DNA from: Isoetes taiwanensis
Taxonomy: Eukaryota > Streptophyta > Lycopodiopsida > Isoetales > Isoetaceae
Assembly: GCA_021234155.1 (NCBI GenBank)
Contig: JAJEKV010000136.1
Span: 620,001 to 684,000 of the forward strand
Direction of reading: 5' to 3'
Length of the DNA: 64,000 nt
Of this stretch, positions 32,685 to 44,591 are shown one piece after another. Made by a program: the position numbers and the translations under genes. Positions within the stretch are counted from its first letter, which is position 1; each line of letters begins with the position of its first letter. The notes under the pieces are model-generated. The model did no database searches. It was not told the DNA's origin and saw only the letters and a program-made list of their open reading frames with translations.

Positions 32685-35427
32685 TGTCCCTGTGACGTTC
32701 CAACATAATATATGGTATGAATATGTATATTATACTGCCACGCCACTAGTACATATCAATCCCAATGACATGTACACGACAATCGTATAGGGTTGTACAG
32801 CCTATACGATTGAAATGCTTAATACAGCCAAGGGAGCAAGGACTGAAGTGAGGAGGTTGAAGAAGGAGTTGAGTTGTGTCACTTTCTGTAAGAGCACGCA
32901 CAATACGAGAAAGTTTATCAGAATCCATGAATAGGAAAGACGTAAAAAAGTTTTGTGCAGATATCATGGAGGCACATTATGCAGGAAAATTTGATGGTAA
33001 ACCTGGCCTATGGGATTTCCTGACAGATATTGCTCAGAACATCATTCGACCAGGCCATAAAAAGCGCTATAAGAGCACTACAAAAGAATTGTTCGAAACC
33101 ATAAAAATTTGGGGTGGGAGGCGCATGCATAATTTCTTATCTATTAATTTTGCTGGTCCTAGTATATCGACGACAATGAGATCCACAAGAAAGAACTTTG
33201 TTTATAGATTGGGTGTCCATGAAAGTACATTCAAACATCTAGCTAAAACATACAGCAAACATCCTTGAGTGAGGGATGCGACTGTGAATTGTTGCGTAAG
33301 ATGAAACAAGAATCAAAAGCTGCCGCTCGGGTTGCACGAGATGATTCCCTCATTGGTTTTTATGGCCCAATGCAAGACCATAAATGTGACGCATCTTTTG
33401 TAGTTGTTGTCGGATCTAGAGATACAGGTTACAATACGATAACACAAGCATTTGAACAAAATATGCTTGCACATTACGGGCGGGTTTTCATTGTGAACCC
33501 TTTACATGCCAGATTACCAAAGCTAGTATTAGCTATTCAACTCACTTGTAACAAGTTCAATGCAGCAGATGTAAGACAACAATGGCAGCTTATACATCAT
33601 TATTGGAGGCTACATTTAGAGAATGTTATTGGGCCACTTATTGGGCATAGTTCTGATGGGGATGCTCGACGTAGAAAGTGCATGGTTGAAGATTATACAA
33701 CGCTGAAAGAACAAGGTAAGTGTATGCAATACCATGGAAAGGATGGGTCTTCAATGCAGCCATTCAAGATGGAGGTGTTGTATATGGTCTACATGACCAA
33801 GATTTCATTCATAATGGCAAGAAGCCTGTTAATGCATTGGATAATGCATCAAGAAGGAAGGTGCAAGCATGCTTAAGAACTCTTAGGAACGGTGGCAATA
33901 ACGCGCCGCCGATGAGAACTCTTGGTACTGAAACGTACTTATCAATTGTTTCAAGCTACATTGACATTTTTTTGTCACCTTATATGAGCCTAAGAGCTCG
34001 AGTAAAAGCCGCAAAGAATCGCCTCCTTCTTTCTTAGGTTTGTTGTCATCTTTTGTTATGGAAAATGTAATGATAGGAAGATAACAATTGATCGCCTTTG
34101 TAGGTTATGGAGGTTATGGATTGTGAAGCATGATACACATTTTTTGAAGACTAATTTTATTAGTCCGAAACTTTCATGGATATTCAACTCTCGTGGTCAT
34201 TATGTAGTATTGCTAATAATTTATATTTTAGAGACAATCAGAGTAGCCCCGCCGCCGGCCTTTACATTGCACGTGATCGATGCATGTGAAAATTTCTTTC
34301 TCAAAGGTTGGTGGTATGGTGCTAAAACGAAAGGGTCATATGATGGGGCAGATTTGTTGAGAGTGCCGGGTGCCCTAAATCGAAAGTGGCACAATTTCAA
34401 GCATTGTCTAAATTGTTATTTCCTCGCCGCACATGCTAAGCAAGAAAATATATGGCAACTTATGGAAGCCGGTTCTGTGGGTTCGGGATGTTGTGACTTA
34501 GCCGACATATACCTGGATGTCAATAATGGATGACAAAATTGTAGATGCGCTGAAAGAGGGATTCTCATGTGCCAAAGGCATGTGTAAAACAAGAGGTATC
34601 ACTTGCAATGATAGTAATGAAGGGACGATTGGTGGGAGGAGCCATGGAAGTTCAAGATTTCTTTCATCAAGATTATTACAAACAATTAGAAAGTGCTCAT
34701 GCGGCTGATGAATCTGATTTAACATTGGAAATTGATGAGGGGACTCAAGTACCATTGAAGCAAGATGAAGATGATGGTGATGTCGCTGCACAACTAGAAT
34801 TAAGTCACGTGTTTGATGAAATGTTGGATGAGAAAGAGTATGGTGTAGATATAAGAGTTGAAAGACAAATTGAAATCGATGGCAAGCTGATTTGCAAGGC
34901 AACATTAGTGAGCCAGCTTAATGCGTGGCTTTCCAAGGATAGATTAAGGAAAGTGAAGTCCAAGGTCTATCCACTAACTTTAGATCAAAAGTTAGATGCC
35001 GCAACACTGCTAGGGATTGGATCAGATTGCGCTGTGTACTTTGAGGTTGACAGAGAACAAAGGATGCAAACAAGAAAGCGAAAGTGCAAAGAAGATACGC
35101 CACAAAGGAGAGATGCTATAGATTATGTTTGGTACGTAGGTAGAGTGCTCAAAGATGAAGAAGAAAGTCCGGACGGTCATGGAAAGAAAGTAGGGAACCT
35201 ATTAACTTAGCCTCTAATCGCCTTCATATGATGTGCAAATTAATCTTGCATGGTATAATGCACATGAAGATGGAAAAAAGAGGCATACGTTATTTACTTA
35301 TGACTTGTCGATAGTCAAGAGATTTCTCTTGACTCAATCATTTCGTTGGCTTTCCCTTACTTATAATGCTCTCTCACATCAATATAGTCTAGATGAAAAG
35401 ACAAGCTACTATTTGATGGCTTCGTAA
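32685..35427 (+). pseudogene. Broken intron-containing transposase-like gene
   Basis: Plus-strand frames follow each other in order: a basic N-terminal part (32790-32870), VRARTIRESLSESMNRKDVK to LGVHESTF (32876-33268), a VVVVGSRDTGYNTITQAFEQ segment ending GHSSDGDARRRK (33265-33700), then VVYGLHDQDFIHNGKK (33720-34037). A 65-bp intron follows (GTTTGT...TTGTAG, 34039-34103), then a segment with DACENFF (34123-34533) and a C-terminal part (34569-35210, 35233-35427). The family looks like one I recall from non-seed plants; the order D (SSDGDARR), D (HDQDFIH), E (DACENFF) suggests a DDE-like catalytic core, but this is inference. At least four frame changes make the copy a pseudogene, unless they are sequence errors. 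Confidence 0.6.
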
Positions 35428-35439
35428 GAGATCAAAACT

Positions 35440-35790
35440 AAAAGGTTAATTTAGTTAGCTTACATGCCTCTTTAAATGTTACATAGGTCGACGTTGCAAT
35501 GTATGTTGCAGATCAGAAAGGAAAACAAATGGCTCTGTAGAATAACTTCACATGACCAACCAAAAGGTAAACACGTGTGATTTGTATGAGCTTTACATGT
35601 TACATAAGCTAACTGATATTTATAGTACAGATAAGAAAGGGAAGAAGGTTGCACAGATTGTGAGATACTTTTTGAGGCTACACAAAGGAATGTTGCTTAC
35701 ACTTGAAGAGATTATCATTCTCGTTTCATGCTTGGAATCCTTTTTTTGAAAGGTTGTTCTCTATTTTGTAGAAGAGATTGAACTCCATAG
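35440..35790 (+). pseudogene. Possible 3' exon or tail of the transposase-like gene
   Basis: After a TTACATAG acceptor-like word, the plus strand reads VDVAMYVADQKGKQMAL, and the frame at 35552-35749 continues with DIYSTDKKGKKVAQIVRYFL. The two ADQKGK/TDKKGK segments and the matching order suggest continuation of the gene upstream. No domain is recognised, and frames change again. Confidence 0.35.
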
Positions 35791-35930
35791 CATGTGCCTT
35801 GCATGAATCTAAACTTTGTAGCATGCAAGGACCTAAGTTCTGCAGCATGCAAGGTATTTTTGTCTGCAGGATTTTTTGTTCTCAAAGTCCATAAACAAGA
35901 TTTATATATGCTGCAGATTGTGGTCTTGAT

Positions 35931-36003
35931 TATGCTACCAGTGTCTTGTAGTTCATCTTTATTTATGCTGCAGATTATGCTACCAGTGTCTTGTAGTTCA
36001 TCA
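35931..36003. repeat. 45-bp tandem duplication
   Basis: TATGCTACCAGTGTCTTGTA followed by GTTCATC begins at 35931 and again at 35976, separated by TTTATTTATGCTGCAGAT. Related GCATGCAAGG and CTGCAG words fill 35795-35930. The overlapping open frame (35794-36018) reflects the repeat. Confidence 0.8.
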
Positions 36004-36009
36004 GAGCAA

Positions 36010-37515
36010 CCTGGTTAGTTCATGATTGCTTAAAGCTTATTTGGCAATTAAACACATATTGACGAGTAAGGAAACCTTAATATTTCTGAGTAAAACATTT
36101 AATGTTTTTGCATTCTGATATGTCTCTGTTGATGAATAGCAATGTCAAAGTGTCTAGCTAGCCTTAAAGATCTTAGCATTAATTTGTAAGCAAAGACAGC
36201 TGAAAACTTACAGAGGGAATGCAAAAGAGTAGTAACCAAAGACCACCAGCAAACATTAACTGTAAGCATAAGTTTTACCCCTTCTCAAGCTGTGAAGTTT
36301 GCTATTTCCATAATATTGTAGCGTAAAGTTTGATGACTATCGCAAGACAGTTTGAATATTTCCCTTTTATTGCCGCGGGAAATTTTGTGGCAATCGAGAT
36401 GACGTAATAGTTGTTTATGTATGAATGATGACAATCTTGTGATTATTCATAAAAGAAGGAACAAACCGCAAGAGTGCGTAATGTGTTCTACATGTGCATG
36501 TCATATAGCAACAAGGTTGAGCCTAGATGCTAAAGTCCGCCTTGGTCGAAATCGAGATCGAAGTCCGTGAAGTCTTCTTCACTTCCACAAAGACAGATCA
36601 TAGGGAAGTTAGGCTCTTAGATATTGAAGTTATTTTGTTATCAGATATTTTGAACTTCATGAATAAGGGCATAAGTATATATGAACAAGGCCGCCACCGC
36701 TGTAAGTATCGTAAGCCTAATCGGAGCTCCATGTACCGCAAAGATGAAAAATTTGTGATTATCCGATAGCCTAGAGGGAATTTCAGATTGATCCCCGCTT
36801 CATTTACCACGAGGTAACTTCGGGCCGCTCGTGATCGACTCGCTCAAACATCTGGGTTTTGCCACTGCCGTGTTAGTTCAGAAATTTAAGGGAGACCATG
36901 TTTTTAAAACGATGCAACTTGATATTTTATTTTACGAATTTGTCCCATAGAAATCGAATCTAAAGGTTCTATGCATTAGTTAAAACTCAACTCTAGTTTT
37001 TTTGCACTAATACTAAGTGTAGGATTTCATTCGACTTGACCAAACCATCCAAATATGTATGAAAAATCATTCCACGGTTTATTAGGATATTTTAGTAAAT
37101 TGCAAAACGAAATTAAAGCAACACTCTTGAAGAATCTTAAGATAACCTCCGAGCCAACAAATAAATGATCACCATTTCCCTCGACGATTTCTATACATAA
37201 TTCTTCACCAAAGTAAAACCCTACCTTGCTCTTCTTATTTTCTAACCCTTCCCCCTAACGTCTCATCGACACTACGTCCTTAGATCTCATCAACATTTAT
37301 GTCTTGTGACACTACGTCCTTAGATATCATCCGTGTGACATCACTTCTTACCATATGGACTCCTTGAGATTACCTCTACTATCAAAGCTATCAAAAGCAT
37401 TGTTTACCTTAACATATTTCAGTATTACATAGAATGCCCATGTAGGCTTTTACGTCATTTAAGGGTGAGGTGCAAGGCGAGGTGGTGGACGAGCCGTGGA
37501 GGCGACGAGTCCACT
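36010..37515. other. Unassigned stretch
   Basis: An 80-residue plus frame at 36527-36769 (Glu/Ile/Arg-rich) has no recognised domain. ACACTACGTCCTTAGAT(C/A)TCAT repeats at about 37270 and 37310. Nothing else is recognised. Confidence 0.4.
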
Positions 37516-37517
37516 CG

Positions 37518-37551
37518 CCCCTTAAATTGTTAGTAAATATAATTTAAGGGG
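37518..37551. repeat. Perfect 11-bp inverted repeat, 12-base loop
   Basis: CCCCTTAAATT (37518-37528) pairs with AATTTAAGGGG (37541-37551). It could be a transcription terminator-like or element-end structure, but no neighbouring feature clarifies its role. Confidence 0.65.
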
Positions 37552-37759
37552 TGCATTTTTGCGAGAATATGATGATGTAGAAATACTATATGGGGTAATG
37601 CTTGTAGAGGAATGAGTAGCACGTATGAAAAGGGGTTTTCACTGTGAACTGTGGTAGATAAGGGGTTTATGCCTGACCCCAGGAACGCAGATGCCATATC
37701 AAAAATATATAGAGGTGAATCCCCCGGGGTTGTACCCTGGAGCATGACCAATGGAACTA

Positions 37760-38193
37760 TTATATTGCACATGTCTCCATTAATATGTGCACATAACCCA
37801 TTGCCACATGGCATAGCCCTAAGTGACATTTAGATTCCAACCTTAAAAATGTCATATTAAAGAGAGCCAGGAACCCTAAAAGTGCCCTTTTCGGATTCCA
37901 GTCTCCAGAGCTCGCATTGCCCAAGCGCCAACCCCATTCAGACCTGCCAGAGTCCGTAGACCTACTGTTATTCTTCTTTTTCTTATCTTTTTCATTCCCT
38001 TTTGCATAGAGTTTAGGCTCAGAATGACCTGCAAAGAAAGCATTGTGCTCGTCTTCGATAATCCCAGCATCCTTCCTCATCATAATCTCCTAAGTGATTG
38101 CACGATTGAGATCCATGTCGGCAATTTGCATGAGATTGCTGCGCAAAGCATGAAAAGAATTGGGTAAGGATCTAAGAAAGAAGAATAATTGTA
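37760..38193 (-). pseudogene. Ty1/copia gag fragment interrupted by a Helitron end
   Basis: Minus-strand reading: FFFLRSLPNSFHALRSNLMQ, IADMDLNRAIT, a stop, then MMRKDAGIIEDEHNAFFAG and a Lys-rich KGNEKDKKKKNNS. The L-x-S-L-P-x-x-F..L..L sequence and the Lys-rich stretch that normally precedes the zinc knuckle are typical of copia gag. The knuckle itself is not seen and the reading degenerates below ~37950. The open gag reading begins exactly at the Helitron junction (38194/38195), so the N-terminal part of gag should lie on the far side of that insertion. Confidence 0.75.
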
Positions 38194-38194
38194 A

Positions 38195-38221
38195 CTAGTT
38201 ATGGTGCCCGGCGTTGCCGGG
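38195..38221 (-). mobile_element. Helitron 3' terminus, minus strand
   Basis: The reverse complement reads GCCCGGCAACGCCGGGC, then ACCATAA, then CTAG with T following (CTAG at 38195-38198). It is identical in the shared part to the plus-strand terminus at 701-728. The body extends to higher coordinates. The flank to the left is a copia gag frame, consistent with insertion of the Helitron into that older element. The 5' TC end was not located, and no Rep or helicase coding is visible to the right. Confidence 0.75.
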
Positions 38222-38229
38222 CTTTGGAG

Positions 38230-38950
38230 TTTTCAAGTTCAATTCGAATTTATTTTGCTAGATATGTAAAAGTAAGAGAGTTGACCCAAGGAAATGTCAT
38301 TAGGAAAATTCCAAAATGCGGCCCGAAAGGAATGTGGAGCACCTGATCTCATGTATGCCAATAGCATTGCATGCCTATCAAGTTTATTATATTGTGTAAG
38401 CTTACTCATACAAAGATGCAAGGTAAGGCAATGATAGTAACCATAATAAAACGTAAATAACTTGCATACAGATACATGGTATGCATGTTATGACTCTGCA
38501 AAATGGAACATCTGAAGAAAGCAAAAAGTATAGATTTGTCACTCATTTCTATCAATAAACTTTGGTCTCATACCAGACCAGTAAAAGACTACATTTGCTC
38601 TAAATGCTTTGTTTTGCATGCATTTGCATCTCCTTCATTATCAGAACCGAATTTAGATCGTTATCGAGCATAGCAACACTTTATTTACGCTCGACGGTTT
38701 ATTATGTTGATGAGTAGGGTTCTTGAACATACATGTCTAAGTTGTGTATCTCAAACATGTTGGTCTAGGATATTGTGTAGTTTTTATTGGAAGGGCAAAA
38801 ATCAATCCGACAAAAAAGGATGATGTCATAATCGATGAGTGCAATGTATAAGGATAGGTTGTTTCGACATAGAATTCAAAAGATTTAGATTTTATGTGCT
38901 ATTATTATTTTAACTAAATTGATATGTTTTGCATGCTAATAATATCTTTT
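38230..38950. other. Inside or next to the Helitron; no gene recognised
   Basis: AT-rich DNA with one short minus frame (38239-38421) and no domain. If the Helitron orientation is right, this is its 3' interior. Confidence 0.4.
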
Positions 38951-38957
38951 ATATTTC

Positions 38958-39197
38958 ATGCAACATGCTAGAATAGAAAGTATCAATCTTGTTAATTTGA
39001 CCTCGAAAGAAAGAGAAATACTTCTCGCAGATTGGCTGCAATCAATGAGTCCCCGTGAGTCTACAAAGCTCATCCGCGGATCACATAGAAAAAAGAAAAG
39101 GCTGATTGCAATGCTGATGTCTTATCGTTTAAAACCGTTGATGGTAAACTTTGTGTTTAACGTGAGAGCTCTCAAAATCCATTGTGGTTGTTGTTAA
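38958..39197 (+). CDS. Hypothetical exon, Lys/Arg-rich
   Basis: A 79-residue plus frame containing LTSKEREILLADWLQSMSPR and KLIRGSHRKKKRLIAMLMSY. Near 39135 a one-base shift would continue as TVDGKLCV and later YIALYKTVLRRN, which stops at a GTATGT donor-like word (39241). The pattern (basic helix, V-D-G-K-x-C-V) is reminiscent of N-terminal parts of uncharacterised plant transposase-like genes such as the one at 33 kb, but I cannot show homology. It may be gene cargo of the Helitron whose terminus is at 38195. Confidence 0.35.
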   Translation: MQHARIESINLVNLTSKEREILLADWLQSMSPRESTKLIRGSHRKKKRLIAMLMSYRLKPLMVNFVFNVRALKIHCGCC

Positions 39198-39239
39198 AGG
39201 TTTACATTGCATTATATAAGACCGTTCTTCGGCGCAATT

Positions 39240-42040
39240 AGGTATGTAAATCCTTCTCAAATCTTTATATGCTAGCTTTTTCTTGCACATTTTACAAGTA
39301 AAATGTTCTGTTAGTTCCAAAATAGTACTGTTGTGGTTGTTCGCTAATCATTTGGTAGTGCATCAAACTCGCACACTCTAAAGTTTATGGAGCAGATATA
39401 CAAGGGATTTATTAAATGAAATTGACGCTTTGCTAGAAGCAATTAAATCAAAGAAAGATGGAACAATTATGGTTGTTGGAGGGCATATTAGAAACACTGT
39501 CCCAGTCTTGACCATTGTGAAGCTGAATATAATAATGATTTACCCGTAACCTCGATGCAAGAAGTCCCATTTCTTTTTAAAGTTAAATAATGCACGATTT
39601 GTTAGAAGAGCTATATTCTTGACAGGTAAATTTAGAAAGGTCTCCACTATACTCTGTAATTACCAGATGATCCACGCTTCTAAAAATTTTATAATTCTTT
39701 TTCAGCTCGCATAAACAGACATGGTTTGTAAGCTTTGGCGAAGATGCTATATCTAGATTTATGCATGTAATTGTGTTGCCTAAGACTAGTACATGGCCCC
39801 AGCTCACAGAAGCCCAATCCTTTGTCCATCTGCCTTCTTGTTCTCCTTTATCCATCTGCCTTTTTGTTGCTAGAATCATCACAAGTGGAAAAGGAGGTCA
39901 GTGCAACACTCCATTTCTCTCCCTCCAATTTTGAGAAGCCTTAGGTGGTCGAAACTCCTGAGCTCATGTTTTGAACCTAACATTTGCAAGTTCCAAGTAG
40001 TTGATTAGCCTTTTCTTTCCAGGTACTTGATTACTGTTGATTTTTTGTCGTTGTATAATGTAGATCATCAGCTGTAGCATTTTCAAATAACATATATGAC
40101 TTGATTATGCACAGGAAAACCACTTAGATACATGAGCTTTGCTCTTCTCATAGTTTATGTATATTCGAACTGATAAAGAGACAGAGAAATATGCCCTATA
40201 ATACAATGCCTCTCAACAAAGATAAATGCACTTTTTGCTTATCTTTTATGTCCTATATTCCTCCGTTGTTTCAACCAAGTAATAGGACGTTCAGTCTTCC
40301 CATTTTCTCTATGATTGCCATACTTTCTTTCACAGAGTTTATTCTATATAAATTGCTTTGTAGTTTAGTTTATAAAATTGCTCCATCCTCCTTTTACTTT
40401 TTCTTCTAACTACAGAACAGTGGCTACACACCAAGAATAAATGATGACTACACACCAACAATGAGTGAGGCTCCCCAGGAGAATTCAAGTCTGAGTGAGA
40501 TGGGAAGACGTAAGGTATGTCATTTTAACAGTATTTGCAATTGCCACTTAGCTGAATTTGAAGCTTCCCATTGTAGTTTCTTCATGCATCTCTTTTGAAC
40601 AATACTTCTATGTCGATATTGGAACTGTTGCTTCTTGCTTCTTTTTAGATATGGTCAAGTTAAAGTTAAAAGCATTGATCGGTTGTTGATCTTAGCTTGA
40701 TACATGCTCCCATGACATTTTTTCCCTGCTCTAGAAACACATCATGTCTATTTGTTATCTTTTGAGTGAAATTGCGATGAAGATAAGTTAAGATATTTGA
40801 AATCAATAAGAATCCACATTCCATCCATTCTAGAGCTATTCTATTTTATTGTTGCCTTTTCCTTCGTGATTTTATGGAGCGAGTTTCATCAAGCGCATGA
40901 AGTCCTGCATGGATTTGGTCTATGTCTAACAAGAGATTGTAAAGCCCAATATCTTTTTGGAATCACATGCCATAGGTTGCGAGCCAAATACGGGCGTTTC
41001 TTTTATGTTATCGAGCATCGTCTATCATGTGTTCGCTGTAGAAGAATAAGAGACATGTCCAAAGTAGCTATTGAGGTGTCATGTAGCAAAGTATGTTTAT
41101 CTCACATTTATCTTCCACGTGACTTCCATGGAGATCATCTATGACAACAGGAAAAGTAAAATCTTAATTTAGCACACTTTTTATTTATCATCCCGTTAGA
41201 TGGGCTTGAAAGACCATTTATAATAGTTCCAGGTTTGCAATTTTATGTGAGTATTGTTGTTACAATGGTATATCTATTCTATTTAGATAGCCCATTGTCC
41301 GTTGCTATCTACGATTCCAATGCAGGAAAGATTCAACCTTATATGAATGTGATTGTTATTTACAAGGACAAATGTTGTCATTGTAGCTATTTGTACATGC
41401 GCAAGCAAAGAACACCGAGCATGTATGTTAAATTTTCTTCTATTAGATCCGTGGTAAATTCTTTTTCATGCTATTCAAGTTGCAATGGTAGGACATGTTG
41501 AAAGAAGTTTTTTTTTTCCGCTGTTTCATCTTTGAGGAAAGTTTGATGTAATTATTGTCACTGTTGTTGCGGTGAGTGATGTAGGAACTCATGCGAAGTT
41601 GCCTATTGTATAGGAGCCAGGTAAATGGAACTATTATTATAGTTTTCTAGCTTAAAGTTCCAAATCATGGATGCTTCTAGATCTTAATTTGGAAAGCAAT
41701 GCATCCACTATAATGTGCAGAAGCATTTGATAAATGACAAAACATATAATGTGCATAGAGGTGATAAAATCTATAATCTGCATATTTGCACATAAGCTTG
41801 CAGATTTAAGTGTTGTTTTGGCTCAATGCTTGCCCTTGGTGCAGGAAGTTATTTGCGTATAGGTGGCATGAATTAACCTTATTAGCATCCATCGCCTCGA
41901 TCGCTAGCAACGGAACTTCTGGATTCTAGAAGGTCGTGGTGCTCTTTTCTCAGAAGGGATACCCTTATCGACATAGTAAGCTCTTGAACAATCCGGGCCT
42001 TTTGAATTGTTGCAAAGGAATTTATTCTCCTATGGAAACC
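39240..42040. other. Intron-like DNA with scattered short open frames
   Basis: A reading EIDALLEAIKSKKDGTIMVV occurs near 39420. Frames at 40191-40409, 40797-41144 (Cys/Arg-rich end) and 41235-41501 are open but unrecognised. They could be exons of one decayed gene beginning at 38958. No splice chain could be established. Confidence 0.35.
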
Positions 42041-42045
42041 TTTTT

Positions 42046-42313
42046 CTATGGATTGAGAGTAGATGGGAGCGCCGCGAATTGCCGCTGAAGAAGCTTTAGG
42101 CTATGTGCCCGCTGCCGCCATGTGTTATTGAAGATGAAAGCCATACTCTTCCTCGAAGTTGCCCCGCTTTTGAGATAGTCCCAAATCATTTTTGACCTTA
42201 GCATTCCATTCCACGCTTCCACAACTTCTCGTGAGCACCATCGCAGGCATGGCATTATACATACTTGAGGTTCTAGATAAACGCCTCGCAATTACCGAGC
42301 CCTCAAGAGTCAT
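42046..42313 (-). CDS. Hypothetical minus-strand frames, unknown
   Basis: Two overlapping minus frames (81 and 62 residues) read VVEAWNGMLRSKMIWDYLKS and MTLEGSVIARRLSRTSSMYN. A frame change between them is plausible. The family is not recognised. It is locally GC-richer than the flanks, which fits residual coding DNA. Confidence 0.3.
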
Positions 42314-42462
42314 TATCTCTCCTTGTCTAGTATCATCATTACCGCAAAGTTTTTCCCTTTGAAAACCTTTTGAGGCGTGGGTTTTTAATCCTAGTAGTAA
42401 TGATTGTACTAGCCCATTGTATGGGTCCCATGACCTATTGGTCTCCGTGGACGTTAAAAAAA

Positions 42463-42540
42463 CTATTCTATTCTATTCTATTCTATTCTATTCTATTCTA
42501 TTCTATTCTATTCTATTCTATTCTATTCTATTCTATTCTA
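42463..42540. repeat. (TTCTA)n microsatellite, about 15-16 units
   Basis: A pure pentanucleotide run without interruptions. Its translation as repeated F-Y-S-I-L is a by-product. Confidence 0.97.
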
Positions 42541-42999
42541 TGTTTTGTATGTTTTATAGGGTCACTGCAAAGATTCAAACAGGGTTTATGTAATGAATTA
42601 ATTCTGCTCGAATTGGACCAGTAATTGTGCAACTTAGCACCAATTGAGCTGGATCTTCTGCCTTTACACCTGGGTAAGTGCTTTTTGCAACACTTTGTTT
42701 CAAATTTATTGCTCATCAAATCTGTGCTCTTGGCTGTTGTGTTTTTGAGAAAATGGGTAAAATAAAGATGCCTATTAGTCAATATGAGACTTTCTAGGAC
42801 AGTTGTAGGCAGGGTAATATCTCAAACTTAGCTGCCTCTACAGAGCACATGTTTATAGATGTAGCTTAGTGTTAGCAATCGATATTAAGGCCTACAGATC
42901 CTCTTTATGCCATTAGATAAGTAGTATCATTTTTAGTCGTTATGACCCAAAGGTGATGCAAAATGTAATGGGACCACCATAAAAAAGGTAGTTGAATAA

Positions 43000-43884
43000 G
43001 GGTAGTTTCCCACTCGCAATTAGGTTAGGTTAACTTAACCCAATTGGTTATCTCTTAACTTAATGGAAAGTAGGTTGTGATTTCCCATTAAAGTCATTAA
43101 GTTAAGACTAACTTAAAGGATTGTGAAGATATGTATTCAAGACTATACCAATTGTGGACCACTTAGGTTAAGCTCATGAAATCAACTTAACCTAACCTTT
43201 ATAATAAGCTTGTACTTCACACTAGTAGTTAAGAAGTTTTGTTAGGTTAGAGATAAATGTGTTCGTTTCTCACTTCAGTTAAGAGATATGGTTAAATGGA
43301 GGATATGACGTTTGTTTGTCAAGTTACTATTTTTGTGAATTGTTTGACTACCAGTCAATGAGTTGACTTTTGGTTAACTTAGACACTTTCTCGCCAATCA
43401 ATTGACTTGTAGTCAACTCTCTCCATTTTAATTCTTTCTAGTCAAGTACTACGTGACTAGTCAATCAATCATAAAATTCTTAAAATCCACCTCCTATTTT
43501 AATGTTTTTTATTCAATCTATCAAACTAATAAGACACTTGGTCAACTAGTTGGCATCCTTGTCAAAATTGCGATTTAAGAGTCTAACCTAATCGAACTAT
43601 TTCTCACTCAGAAGTTAAGTTAGCTTTAATGCTTAACCAAAGTTAGAAGTTAAGTGGACCTTGCTTAGGTCACTTAACTTTTGCACTAGTTGGTTAAATA
43701 TTTTTAAATTTGGTTAAAAAATAACTTAACTTTTTCTAGTAAGAAGGATGCTCCGTTAAGTTAATGAACAGTTAAAAATTAACTGGAATTAACTTAATTG
43801 ATGTTAACTTATAGGTCAGTGGGAAAGCAAGTTCCAGTTGTTTGCCCTATTTAACTTAACTTAATGGCAAGTGGGAAATGACCC
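43000..43884. mobile_element. 885-bp non-autonomous TIR DNA transposon with TAA target duplication
   Basis: The left end GGGTAGTTTCCCACTCGCAA and the reverse complement of the right end, GGGTCATTTCCCACTTGCCA, match with 28 of the first 34 bases identical. TAA flanks both ends (42997-42999 and 43885-43887). Terminal inverted repeats with a TAA/TTA target duplication are the known hallmark of PIF/Harbinger elements and their Tourist-like MITEs. The interior has many TTAACTTAA and AGTCAA words and no transposase, so it would need enzyme from elsewhere. Confidence 0.85.
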
Positions 43885-44491
43885 TAAGATGCACTATTTA
43901 TTATGACTGAAATAGTCCAAATAGAAACTTTGGTCCTTTAACTAGAATGTTGAAGAAGATGCACGTTCTTAATTTAGATGCCCTTAAATTTGCTGAATAC
44001 TATTATTTTTAAAGCCATTTTCAAATTCCATAAGAGCATCTTTTGCTTACGTATTTTTACTTATAGATGCCATGTTGACATTCTTGAGATATTTAAGAGT
44101 GCATAATTGGCCTTGGCAAGGTAAAGGTAGAAATGTTGGGTCATGTAATGATCTTTAATCTCCATGCTCTGACTTTTTTGTAGGGTACGCTGGCGTCCAC
44201 GTGTTATGGTTACAAACACTGCTATGCAGTTCAACAGTAAGTTCTAGGTTATACAAAACATAATCCAAGAAGTTTTGCTCCTAACAGCTGTTTCATTTTC
44301 CATTTAACCCCTCGTTGTCTCAATAGGCCCCGCCAAGGCCTTTTTTCTCAGCCACAACTTTATATTATGTCATCATTACTTCATATCATTACTTTGTTCT
44401 CAAAGTGACGCAATAGGATCTGCTAATTGGAAGTGGTTGGTAAATGTATGATAGTAAGTATTTGTAGGTGAAAAGATGACGGGCACGCTAG

Positions 44492-44591
44492 GATATGGTA
44501 GAGTGAAGTTCTTACACTAACATCCCTCCGGAATTGAACTTGATATGGTAGAGTGAAGTTCTTACACTAACATCCCTCCGAAATTGAACTT
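44492..44591. repeat. 50-bp tandem duplication
   Basis: A unit from GATATGGTAGAGTGAAGTTC to GAATTGAACTT is present twice in direct succession, with one mismatch (CCGGAA versus CCGAAA). Confidence 0.93.

Noticed and set aside
42370-42624. 84-residue frame with repeated F-Y-S-I-L
   Set aside because: Produced by the TTCTA microsatellite.
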